DNA of 14,579 nt, from positions 1-14,579 of the forward strand of contig RFSU01000033.1 of the NCBI GenBank assembly GCA_009923795.1. The letters run 5' to 3'. Shown here in pieces: positions 8,086 to 14,342 of this stretch. The notes under the pieces are model-generated. The model ran no database searches, was not told the DNA's origin, and was given only the letters and a program-made list of their open reading frames with translations. This DNA is from Sphingomonadaceae bacterium. Its GTDB lineage: Bacteria; Pseudomonadota; Alphaproteobacteria; Sphingomonadales; Sphingomonadaceae. Both the position numbers and the translations under genes were made by a program. Within the stretch, counting starts at the first letter, position 1. Every line of letters starts with the position of its first letter.

Positions 8086-8571
8086 TTATTTGGCCGCTTC
8101 CGGCATCATGGAGGAGTGGAGATGGTCGATCTTCCAATCCCCATCGACATAACGATAGATGAAGGAATAGCGCGCCTTCACATCATTTTTCGCACCCGTG
8201 GCCGCATCGGTCAGCGTGACCGTCCAAGTGCCCAATCGGGCTGCGGAGTTGCAGTCAATCTTCACAGTGCTGCTGTTGATCGTGCCAACCGGACTGGCCT
8301 TGAGAAAGCTCACGAAATAATCGTTGATCTCTGGGTGGTTGGTGCGCGGCTTATTGCTCACCGTGGCGAGCAGAACGGCATCCTTGGTGAAGAGGTTGGT
8401 GACGGTTGCCGGGTCTTTCGTGGCCCAGGCGGAATTGAACCGTTCAAATTGCGCTTCAACTTGGGCGGGCGTCACCGCTGGGCACTTGGCCTTGCCATGA
8501 TCACTGGCCTGAGCCGCTTGGGCTGTCCCGGTCATCAGCGCGAGCGCTGCTATTGAAAGGATTGCACGCAT
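8086..8571 (-). CDS. Exported SgcJ/EcaC-type (NTF2-like, DUF4440-related) protein
   Basis: A 161-residue protein with a clear signal peptide (MRAILSIAALALMTGTAQA, cleavage near residue 20), so it is probably periplasmic or secreted. The rest is an NTF2/SnoaL-like cone fold: the helix QFERFNSAWATKDP, the strand FTKDAVLLAT, and the C-terminal strands RYSFIYRYVDGDWKIDHLHSS. The latter is the W-x-I-x-x-x-H-S pattern of the SgcJ/EcaC or CaMKII-association-domain-like group. Cys30 and Cys107 are the only cysteines of the mature chain and could form a disulfide. No catalytic role can be assigned; such folds often bind small hydrophobic ligands or form dimers. The start at 8571 has AGGAG eight bases upstream. 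The open frame extends further upstream, but those residues would spoil the signal peptide. Confidence 0.85.
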   Translation of the reverse strand: MRAILSIAALALMTGTAQAAQASDHGKAKCPAVTPAQVEAQFERFNSAWATKDPATVTNLFTKDAVLLATVSNKPRTNHPEINDYFVSFLKASPVGTINSSTVKIDCNSAARLGTWTVTLTDAATGAKNDVKARYSFIYRYVDGDWKIDHLHSSMMPEAAK

Positions 8572-8598
8572 ATACTTGTCTCCTGTTGCAACCCCTCC

Positions 8599-8618
8599 CC
8601 CCATGTAAAAAGATGGGG
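8599..8618 (-). repeat. Hairpin in the leader of the NTF2-like gene
   Basis: CCCCAT (8599-8604) and ATGGGG (8613-8618) are perfect inverted 6-base arms around an A-rich 8-base loop. On the minus-strand mRNA the stem lies about 14 bases before the AGGAG ribosome site. There is no U-run after it, so it is not a terminator. A regulatory role is unproven. Confidence 0.4.
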
Positions 8619-8685
8619 TGTGCACCGGATCAGGAAAAGCAGCCTTTCGTTCATTCTGGCGCAGGGCGCCCTCATTTCGACGCAT

Positions 8686-8718
8686 AAAAAAAGGCCCGGA
8701 GAAACTCCGGGCCTTTTT
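8686..8718 (-). terminator. Rho-independent terminator of the Bax inhibitor-1 family gene
   Basis: A 9-bp GC-rich stem (8693-8701 with 8705-8713) has the loop AAA and is flanked by seven A on one side and five T on the other. On the minus strand it is a stem followed by seven U, 21 bases after the stop codon of the BI-1 gene. It separates that gene from the downstream NTF2-like gene, which therefore needs its own promoter. Confidence 0.93.
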
Positions 8719-8739
8719 CCTGAAGAGTTCAAGCGGTGT

Positions 8740-9474
8740 TTAGTCGCGCTGACCCATGAAGCTCAGCAGGAACTGGAACATGTTGATGAAGTCCAGATAG
8801 AGCGACAGCGCGCCCATGATCACGGTCTTACCGACCATGTCTGATCCAGCGACATAGGCGTACATCGATTTGATCCGCTGCGTGTCATAGGCCGTGAGAC
8901 CTGCGAACAGCAGCACGCCGATAAAGCTGATCACCAGATTCATCGTTCCCGATTGCAGGAAGATGTTGATCACAGACGCGACGAGCAGGCCCACCAAGCC
9001 CATGATGAGGAAGGTGCCAAAGCCCGACAAATCCTTCTTAGTGGTGTAGCCCCACAGGCTCAGCCCCGCAAAGGCAGCTGCCGTTGCAAAGAAGGTCTGG
9101 GCGATCGAGGCGCCCGTATAGACGAGGAAGATCGTCGACATGGACAGGCCCATGACGGCGGCAAAGCCCCAGAAGCACGCCTGCAACCCAAATGTCGACA
9201 GCCGGTTCAGGCCAAAATTCATCACAAGGATAAAGGCAAGCGGGGACAGGATAATCACCCACTTCATCAGGCCGGGGCCAAACATAATCGCTTGCGCCGC
9301 GCCTGACGAGGCGAATAACAAGGCAACAATGCCCGTCAGCATCACGCCGGATGCCATATAATTATAAACAGACAGCATGTAGGAACGCAGGCCCGCGTCG
9401 AACGCGGCGGTGCGCGCGCCAAGGTCGGCGGTCGGCGACACGCCTATTGTGCGGGGGTCAGACCAATTGGCCAT
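8740..9474 (-). CDS. Bax inhibitor-1/YccA family membrane protein
   Basis: A 244-residue inner-membrane protein with about seven hydrophobic helices, matching bacterial BI-1/YccA relatives. The N-terminal cytosolic part (to about residue 33) has the family-like FDAGLRSYML segment. The C-terminal part carries AGLTAYDTQRIK (191-202) and LYLDFINMFQFLLSF (225-239). Asp197 and Asp228 sit where related proteins (Bacillus YetJ) have the aspartate pair that gates a pH-sensitive calcium leak; that correspondence is inferred. E. coli YccA, a relative, modulates the FtsH protease. The start at 9474 is supported by GGAG nine bases upstream; a TTG at 9489 lies inside that ribosome-site region and is not used. 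A promoter-like element at 9519-9548 and a terminator at 8686-8718 make it a single-gene unit. Confidence 0.92.
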   Translation of the reverse strand: MANWSDPRTIGVSPTADLGARTAAFDAGLRSYMLSVYNYMASGVMLTGIVALLFASSGAAQAIMFGPGLMKWVIILSPLAFILVMNFGLNRLSTFGLQACFWGFAAVMGLSMSTIFLVYTGASIAQTFFATAAAFAGLSLWGYTTKKDLSGFGTFLIMGLVGLLVASVINIFLQSGTMNLVISFIGVLLFAGLTAYDTQRIKSMYAYVAGSDMVGKTVIMGALSLYLDFINMFQFLLSFMGQRD

Positions 9475-9518
9475 CGGAATACACTCCAAAATAACGTCGG
9501 CGAAACTGCCGAATATCT

Positions 9519-9548
9519 AAAATATCGTGTTTCCCTTACGAATTTCAA
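9519..9548 (-). promoter_or_regulatory. Putative promoter of the BI-1 family gene
   Basis: On the minus strand TTGAAA (9543-9548) and TATTTT (9519-9524) are separated by 18 bases, a good sigma-70-like pair, and would give a leader of roughly 40 bases. The preceding base makes the -35 read CTTGAA, which also resembles heat-shock sigma-32 sites. Both boxes were read by eye; no start site is known. Confidence 0.5.
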
Positions 9549-9559
9549 GCGAAACACGA
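9525..9559. repeat. Inverted repeat overlapping the BI-1 promoter
   Basis: TCGTGTTTC (9525-9533) and GAAACACGA (9551-9559) are perfect inverted 9-base arms with a 17-base spacer. The -35 box lies in the spacer and one arm abuts the -10 box, as expected of an operator. The spacing would put arm centres 26 bases apart, a little over two helical turns, so a dimeric or tetrameric DNA-binding protein could contact both. Confidence 0.5.
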
Positions 9560-9588
9560 CAATCGCCTCATTGTAAGCGATTTCCGCT

Positions 9589-9615
9589 TTGAACCACAGG
9601 CGCAATCTGTACACT
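9589..9615 (+). promoter_or_regulatory. Weak candidate promoter of the MFS gene
   Basis: TTGAAC (9589-9594) and TACACT (9610-9615) resemble -35 and -10 boxes with a short 15-base spacer, ending 33 bases before the ATG. It overlaps a small inverted repeat AAGCG/CGCTT (9575-9579 and 9585-9589). Confidence 0.3.
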
Positions 9616-9648
9616 CCCCTCCATAAAGCGAGAACATAGGGGAGAGCC

Positions 9649-11247
9649 ATGGCAGCCAAGGCGTATCGGACATATGTCCTGATCCTGTTGATGATCATTT
9701 ATGCGGTCAATTTTCTGGACCGGCAGGTCGTCACGATCATCGCCCCCTATCTCAAGGCGGATTTGGGCGTCTCTGATGCCCAAATCGGGCTGCTCTTTGG
9801 CACCGCTTTTGCGCTTTTTTATGCGGTATTTGGCCTGCCGCTGGCCAAGCTCGCCGATGGGTGGAACCGGGTGCGCACCATTTCCATAGGGCTGTTCTTC
9901 TGGTCGAGCATGACGGCCGTTTCCGGTTTCACCTCCACCTTTGCACAGCTTGGCGCTGCGCGCGTTGGCGTTGGTGTGGGAGAGGCAAGCGCCTCGCCCG
10001 CTTCCTATTCCTTGTTGCAGGATTATTTTCCGAAATCGGTTCGGGCAACTGTCCTCGCGCTTTATTCGGCCGGTATTTATCTGGGCAGCGGAGCGGCGCT
10101 GATCTTTGGCGGTGCGGTGATCCAATATTGGGAAGCGCATTATACCCCCGCCACCGCACCCTTGGGGCTAACGGGGTGGCAGGCAACCTATTTGGCCTTT
10201 GGTGTTCCCGGCATTGTTTTAGCAATCCTGATGTGGCTGACCGTGCGAGAGCCGGTGCGTGGTGCGATTGACGGCCTTCCGACGCCGGGTGATCCCAAGC
10301 CCCTCCAATCTGTCATGGGCGAATTTGCGGCCATGCTGCCGCCCTGGAACTGGCGTGGGTTTCAGCGGCTTGACGCAACGGGCCAGACGCTCCGGCGCAA
10401 CGCGGTTTTGCTGGCGCTGGTGTGTCTTGCCGCCATGGTAATTATCACCGGCACAGATAGCTTACTTGCCCCCGCTAAGCGGGCGGCCGTTGGTCAGTTG
10501 GGCGATTTCGTCATCACGACCAACATGGTGCAGTGGGCGGCGCTCGCGATTGGCGTCTATTGTGTCGGCAGCTGGGTTCAAACCATCCGCCTGCGCGATC
10601 CGGCCAGCTATGCCCTTATGGCCAATCCTGGCTTTATTGGCCTGACGATCGCAGGCGGCCTTATGTCCTATATCAGCTATGGGCTGTCCCCCTTCCTGTT
10701 CCTCTATGCCAAACAGCAATTTGGCGTGGGCGCGGAAAGCGGCCTCACCTTAGGCTTGATCACCGCCATTGGCGGCGGATTGGGGGCGACTTTTGGCGGT
10801 ATATTTGGGGATTGGCTGCGTCGCTCTCATGCGGGGGGGCGCATGATCGTCATGCTCATCGCGGCGATTGGTTCTGCCGTCACCATTTACGCCAGCTATG
10901 CGGTGACAAGCTTGAACGCCTTTTATGCCTTTGCGGCGATTAACATTTTCATTCACATCATGTGGCTCGGCCCCTGTGCGGCGACCGTGCAAGATTTGGT
11001 GTTGCCTCGGATGCGCGGAACCGCCACCGCCGTTTTCTTCTTGGGCACGACAATCCTCGGCCTCGGCCTCGGCCCTTATCTGACCGGGCTGGTCAGCGAT
11101 GTAACGGGGGATCTCCGCATCGCGTTGATGAGCACAATGGTTGTCGTTCCGCTCATCCTCGTAGCCATCGTCACTGCCCTGCGCACCGTTCCAGGGCTAG
11201 AGCGCAACTTGCTGGATCGCGCCCGTGCAGCCGGGGAAACTGTCTAA
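9649..11247 (+). CDS. MFS transporter, spinster-like, with enlarged central region
   Basis: A 532-residue inner-membrane carrier of the major facilitator superfamily. The first helix contains NFLDRQVV (21-28), typical of the spinster-like branch. The loop after helix 2 has the motif-A-like LADGWNRVR (68-76), and helix 4 shows the GVGVGEASASPASY block (107-120). Six helices can be counted up to about residue 199 and six more from about 326. In between, residues about 251-312 hold two extra hydrophobic stretches, giving perhaps 14 spans instead of 12. This accounts for the large size compared with the usual 400-450 residues. Substrate is unknown; proton-driven export or import of an organic compound is the usual role. 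AGGGGAG lies about five bases before the ATG. sodC converges with a 10-bp gap and no terminator. Confidence 0.9.
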   Translation: MAAKAYRTYVLILLMIIYAVNFLDRQVVTIIAPYLKADLGVSDAQIGLLFGTAFALFYAVFGLPLAKLADGWNRVRTISIGLFFWSSMTAVSGFTSTFAQLGAARVGVGVGEASASPASYSLLQDYFPKSVRATVLALYSAGIYLGSGAALIFGGAVIQYWEAHYTPATAPLGLTGWQATYLAFGVPGIVLAILMWLTVREPVRGAIDGLPTPGDPKPLQSVMGEFAAMLPPWNWRGFQRLDATGQTLRRNAVLLALVCLAAMVIITGTDSLLAPAKRAAVGQLGDFVITTNMVQWAALAIGVYCVGSWVQTIRLRDPASYALMANPGFIGLTIAGGLMSYISYGLSPFLFLYAKQQFGVGAESGLTLGLITAIGGGLGATFGGIFGDWLRRSHAGGRMIVMLIAAIGSAVTIYASYAVTSLNAFYAFAAINIFIHIMWLGPCAATVQDLVLPRMRGTATAVFFLGTTILGLGLGPYLTGLVSDVTGDLRIALMSTMVVVPLILVAIVTALRTVPGLERNLLDRARAAGETV

Positions 11248-11257
11248 CGGTCCCGGA

Positions 11258-11779
11258 TTAGCGAGCGGCCAGCACGCCGCACAAAATCCGCTTGCCGCTC
11301 TTGCCCGACGGGTCGGTCATTTCATCATCGGGATCAGCATGAACGACAACAGCCGCCCCATCGGCATCGAGGAGAGCAGAGAGCGCACTGGCGCTCAGCC
11401 AGCTTTTCAGGCGCCCCTTGCCTGCCGCATCCGCAATCAGATTGGGGGCATCGCCCAAATGGGTACCTTTGGGGTTTTTGCGGCCATGTTCATGCGCCGT
11501 TGGGTTCCAGTGCGGCCCTGCGGTTGCAAAGTCAGGCGGATCACACCGGCCAACCGCATGCACATGCAGGCCATGCGCGCCCGGCGTGATCCCGCTGGCG
11601 GTCACGTCCAGCCACAGCCCATCTTGGGTTTCAGACACAATGGCCCGACCCGATAGCTTGCCGGCCGCATCAAAAAGCGTGGCTTCAGCTTGGGCGCGGT
11701 TCGCGCCACCTGATCGATCCATAACGCACCCGGCCGACAGCATCGACAAGGCGGCAAGGGGCAGCAGAACAGGACGCAT
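11258..11779 (-). CDS. sodC: Cu/Zn superoxide dismutase, predicted lipoprotein
   Basis: SodC converts superoxide to hydrogen peroxide and oxygen in the periplasm. The 173-residue protein has copper ligands His72, His74 and His147, bridging His90, and zinc ligands His98, His107 and Asp110, in the segments GLHVHAVG, AGPHWNPTAHEHG, GTHLGD and VVVHADPDD. Cys79 and Cys167 are placed for the conserved disulfide. The N-terminus MRPVLLPLAALSMLSAGC is a lipoprotein signal with the acylated cysteine at 18. Position -3 is serine rather than the usual leucine, which the broad lipobox pattern still allows. The residue after the cysteine is valine, compatible with outer-membrane sorting. GGAG lies six bases before the ATG. 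The set of metal ligands is complete, so an active enzyme is expected. Confidence 0.95.
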   Translation of the reverse strand: MRPVLLPLAALSMLSAGCVMDRSGGANRAQAEATLFDAAGKLSGRAIVSETQDGLWLDVTASGITPGAHGLHVHAVGRCDPPDFATAGPHWNPTAHEHGRKNPKGTHLGDAPNLIADAAGKGRLKSWLSASALSALLDADGAAVVVHADPDDEMTDPSGKSGKRILCGVLAAR

Positions 11780-11901
11780 GGGTTACTCCGTCAATCGCAC
11801 GAGTTAATATCCTGTGATCTTCCAGATTTCGGCTTCTTTCAAGCCCGTCTATGGTTTACGCAGATCAGCCCCTGCTAGGGTGTGATGAAGAAGGATAAGT
11901 C

Positions 11902-12891
11902 ATGGCCATTATTGTCACGGGTGTGGCCGGATTTATCGGATCGCAACTGGCGCGCCAGCTGCTCGCTCGGGGGGATCATGTCGTCGGTATTGATAATCTC
12001 AATGATTATTACAGCCCAGATCTAAAACGAGATCGACTGGCCGATATTGCCCACCCAAACCTTATCTTCCACCAGGTTGATTTTGCCGATCATGTGGCGC
12101 TCGAGGCGGCTTTGGACGGCGTGGAGATTGACAGCATCGTTCATTTGGGCGCGCAACCTGGTGTGCGCTATTCGATCCTCAATCCGCGCGCTTATATTCA
12201 GTCCAATCTGGCGGGGCATCTTAACATGCTGGAAATCGCACGCCAGCGCGGCGTGCGGCAGATGGTCTATGCCTCGTCCTCGTCCGTTTATGGGGCCAAT
12301 GAATCCTTGCCATTTCGGGTGACTGACCGGGTCGATCATCCCATCTCTCTTTATGCCGCAACCAAAAAAGCCGATGAGTTGATGAGCGAGACATACGCCC
12401 ATCTCTATCGCGTGCCGCTCACGGGCTTACGCTTCTTTACGGTCTATGGCCGTTGGGGCCGTCCCGATATGGCCGTGTGGATGTTTGCCGACCGGATACT
12501 TAAGGGCCTGCCCATCCCTGTCTATCATGAGGGAAATTTGCGGCGGGACTTCACCCATATTGATGATATTGCCGCGGGCTTGCTTGCCGCCCTTGATCAG
12601 CCCGTCAGGGACGATGACCTTGAGAAAGCAGGCGGCAGCTTTGCCCCGCACCGCCTCTACAACATCGGCAATCACCGTTCAGAGCCGCTGATGCGCCTGA
12701 TCGCCCTGCTTGAGGAGGCGTGCGGCCGCCCGGCAGAGATTGATTTTCAGCCGCTGCAACCGGGCGATGTGCTTGAAACCTATGCCGACATAGACGACAT
12801 CCGTCGCGATCTGGGCTTTCAGCCGAAGACCCCCATTGATGTTGGTATTCCTGATTTTGTAACTTGGCTGCGGGCCTATCAGGGCCTTTAA
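11902..12891 (+). CDS. NAD-dependent epimerase, probably UDP-glucuronate 4-epimerase
   Basis: A 329-residue extended SDR. It has GVAGFIG (7-13) for NAD binding, DNLNDYYSPDLKRDRL (31-46), HLGAQPGVRYSILNP (81-95), the serine run in YASSSSVYG (123-131), and the catalytic Tyr151 and Lys155 in HPISLYAATKKADELM (146-161). LRFFTVYGRWGRPDM (176-190) and RRDFTHIDDI follow. This combination is typical of the CapI/LspL group of UDP-glucuronate 4-epimerases, which interconvert UDP-glucuronate and UDP-galacturonate. Two positions differ from the common HLAAQAGVR form. The neighbouring gene, converging from the other strand 10 bp away, is UDP-glucose dehydrogenase, which makes the substrate, and this supports the assignment. 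AAGGA lies about seven bases before the ATG. A UDP-glucose 4-epimerase or related activity remains possible. Confidence 0.88.
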   Translation: MAIIVTGVAGFIGSQLARQLLARGDHVVGIDNLNDYYSPDLKRDRLADIAHPNLIFHQVDFADHVALEAALDGVEIDSIVHLGAQPGVRYSILNPRAYIQSNLAGHLNMLEIARQRGVRQMVYASSSSVYGANESLPFRVTDRVDHPISLYAATKKADELMSETYAHLYRVPLTGLRFFTVYGRWGRPDMAVWMFADRILKGLPIPVYHEGNLRRDFTHIDDIAAGLLAALDQPVRDDDLEKAGGSFAPHRLYNIGNHRSEPLMRLIALLEEACGRPAEIDFQPLQPGDVLETYADIDDIRRDLGFQPKTPIDVGIPDFVTWLRAYQGL

Positions 12892-12901
12892 CGCTTTCGG
12901 G

Positions 12902-14209
12902 CTAGGGCCGTCCAACCGAACTATAGGCAAAGCCCAGCGCCCGAGCTTCTTCCGGCTTATAAACATTGCGTAGGTCAACCAGCACTGGACGTGCCATCAG
13001 GCCCGCCAGCCGCTCTAAATCAAGCGCGCGAAACGCATCCCATTCGGTAATAATGGCCAACGCGTCAGCGCCCTCTGCCACGGCATAGGGATCGGTGCGA
13101 AATGTCACGTGCGGCATGATCGGTTTGGCGGCCTCCATACCTTCTGGATCATAAGCAACGACGCGAATGCCCGCATCCTCAAGGGCCTGCACAATCGCAA
13201 TGGACGGCGCATCGCGCATATCATCGGTATTGGGCTTGAACGTCACGCCAAGCAGGCCCACCGTCTTGCCGCGAACAGCGTCGCTTCCCAAGGCTTCAAT
13301 AATCTTACGGCCTATGGCGCGTTTGCGGTTTTCGTTCACCTGTACGACCGCTTCAACGATCCTGCAGGGCACATCATAATCCTCCGCCGTCTTCAACAGC
13401 GCAAGCGTGTCTTTGGGGAAACAGGATCCGCCATAGCCTGGCCCGGCGTGCAGAAACTTCCCGCCGATGCGGTTATCAAGCCCGATGCCGCGCGCAACAT
13501 CCTGCACATTGGCGCCCACCGCTTCGCACAAATCGGCCATCTCATTGATGAAGGTGATTTTGGTCGCAAGAAAGGCGTTGGCCGCATATTTGATCAGCTC
13601 TGCCGTCCGCCGCTCGGTAAACACCAAGGGGGCTTGGTTCAAATAGAGCGGGTGATACACCTGCTGCATGACGGCGCGGGCACGGTCATCGGATGTGCCA
13701 ATGACGATGCGGTCAGGCCGCTTAAAGTCATGGATCGCGGCTCCCTCACGCAAGAATTCTGGGTTGGACACAACGGCCACGTCAGCGTCCGGCGCGACCT
13801 CGCGCAAAATACGTTCCACCTCATCCCCCGTGCCAACCGGAACGGTCGATTTGGTGATGACAACCAGCGGCCCGGTCATAGCACCGGCAATGTCGCGCGC
13901 GGCCTGATACACATAAGTCAAATCAGCATGGCCATCCCCCCGGCGAGAGGGTGTGCCAACGGCTATGAAGGCGGCGTCTGCCCCCGCAACGGCGTCGTTA
14001 AGGTCGGTCGTAAAGGACAGCCGACCTGCACGCACATTGGCAGAAACCAATTCTGCTAGACCCGGCTCGTAAATGGGCATCACCCCGCTGAGCAGGGCAT
14101 CAATCTTTTTCTGGTCAAGATCGACGCAGACGACGTCATGCCCGAAATCTGCCAAACATGTCCCGGACACCAGCCCAACATAGCCTGCCCCAATCATCGT
14201 AATCTTCAT
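12902..14209 (-). CDS. ugd: UDP-glucose 6-dehydrogenase
   Basis: This 435-residue enzyme oxidises UDP-glucose twice with NAD to UDP-glucuronate. The N-terminal Rossmann fold shows GAGYVGLVSG (7-16) with an acidic end of strand 2 (CVDLDQ), then YEPGL (47-51), AVGTPS (83-88), KSTVPVGT (120-127) and NPEFLREGAA (149-158). Catalytic Cys263 lies in GYGGSCFPKDT (258-268), with Lys207, Asn211 and Asp267 in the expected positions. The C-terminal UDP-binding domain includes GVTFKPNTDDMRDAPS. The length is normal. AGGA lies about six bases before the ATG. The converging gene on the plus strand encodes the probable next enzyme. Products feed glucuronate- or galacturonate-containing glycolipids or polysaccharide; sphingomonads carry uronic acids in their glycosphingolipids, so that use is plausible but inferred. 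Confidence 0.96.
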   Translation of the reverse strand: MKITMIGAGYVGLVSGTCLADFGHDVVCVDLDQKKIDALLSGVMPIYEPGLAELVSANVRAGRLSFTTDLNDAVAGADAAFIAVGTPSRRGDGHADLTYVYQAARDIAGAMTGPLVVITKSTVPVGTGDEVERILREVAPDADVAVVSNPEFLREGAAIHDFKRPDRIVIGTSDDRARAVMQQVYHPLYLNQAPLVFTERRTAELIKYAANAFLATKITFINEMADLCEAVGANVQDVARGIGLDNRIGGKFLHAGPGYGGSCFPKDTLALLKTAEDYDVPCRIVEAVVQVNENRKRAIGRKIIEALGSDAVRGKTVGLLGVTFKPNTDDMRDAPSIAIVQALEDAGIRVVAYDPEGMEAAKPIMPHVTFRTDPYAVAEGADALAIITEWDAFRALDLERLAGLMARPVLVDLRNVYKPEEARALGFAYSSVGRP

Positions 14210-14280
14210 GCCGCGTCCTGGCTCTCTAAATGGGGAGGGAATTGTGGGAGAAACGCATGCCCCCCTTTATCCCACCCATG

Positions 14281-14311
14281 AAAAAGGGGGCCAGTCGTAA
14301 GACCAGCCCCC
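14281..14311 (-). terminator. Rho-independent terminator of the ompA-type gene
   Basis: On the minus strand an 11-bp stem (14301-14311 with 14286-14296) has the loop TTAC and ends in five U. Two of its pairs are G-U wobbles, which become C-A mismatches in the plus-strand RNA, so the hairpin is good only in the direction of the ompA-type gene. It also insulates ugd from upstream read-through. Confidence 0.85.
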
Positions 14312-14342
14312 CTCATCTTGTCACGCAAGCGTGTCAGTTTGC

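Noticed and set aside
7166..8137. A 323-codon open frame opposite the clpA 3' half
   Set aside because: It is antisense to conserved AAA+ motifs, crosses the terminator at 8044-8070 and shows no recognisable domain.
8572..8685. Upstream in-frame starts for the NTF2-like protein, including an ATG at 8602-8604 within the leader hairpin
   Set aside because: None has a ribosome site, and each would add polar residues in front of a normal signal peptide.
9475..9489. TTG start at 9489 for the BI-1 family protein
   Set aside because: The TTG overlaps the GGAG that serves the ATG at 9474, and the family N-terminus fits the shorter form.
13109..14059. A 316-codon open frame opposite ugd
   Set aside because: The ugd frame has complete catalytic motifs. 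The opposite frame is a codon-bias shadow with His/Arg-rich composition.
14322..14333. Short palindrome CACGC/GCGTG after the ompA-type gene
   Set aside because: The arms leave only two bases for a loop and the stem is too short to matter beside the strong terminator downstream.
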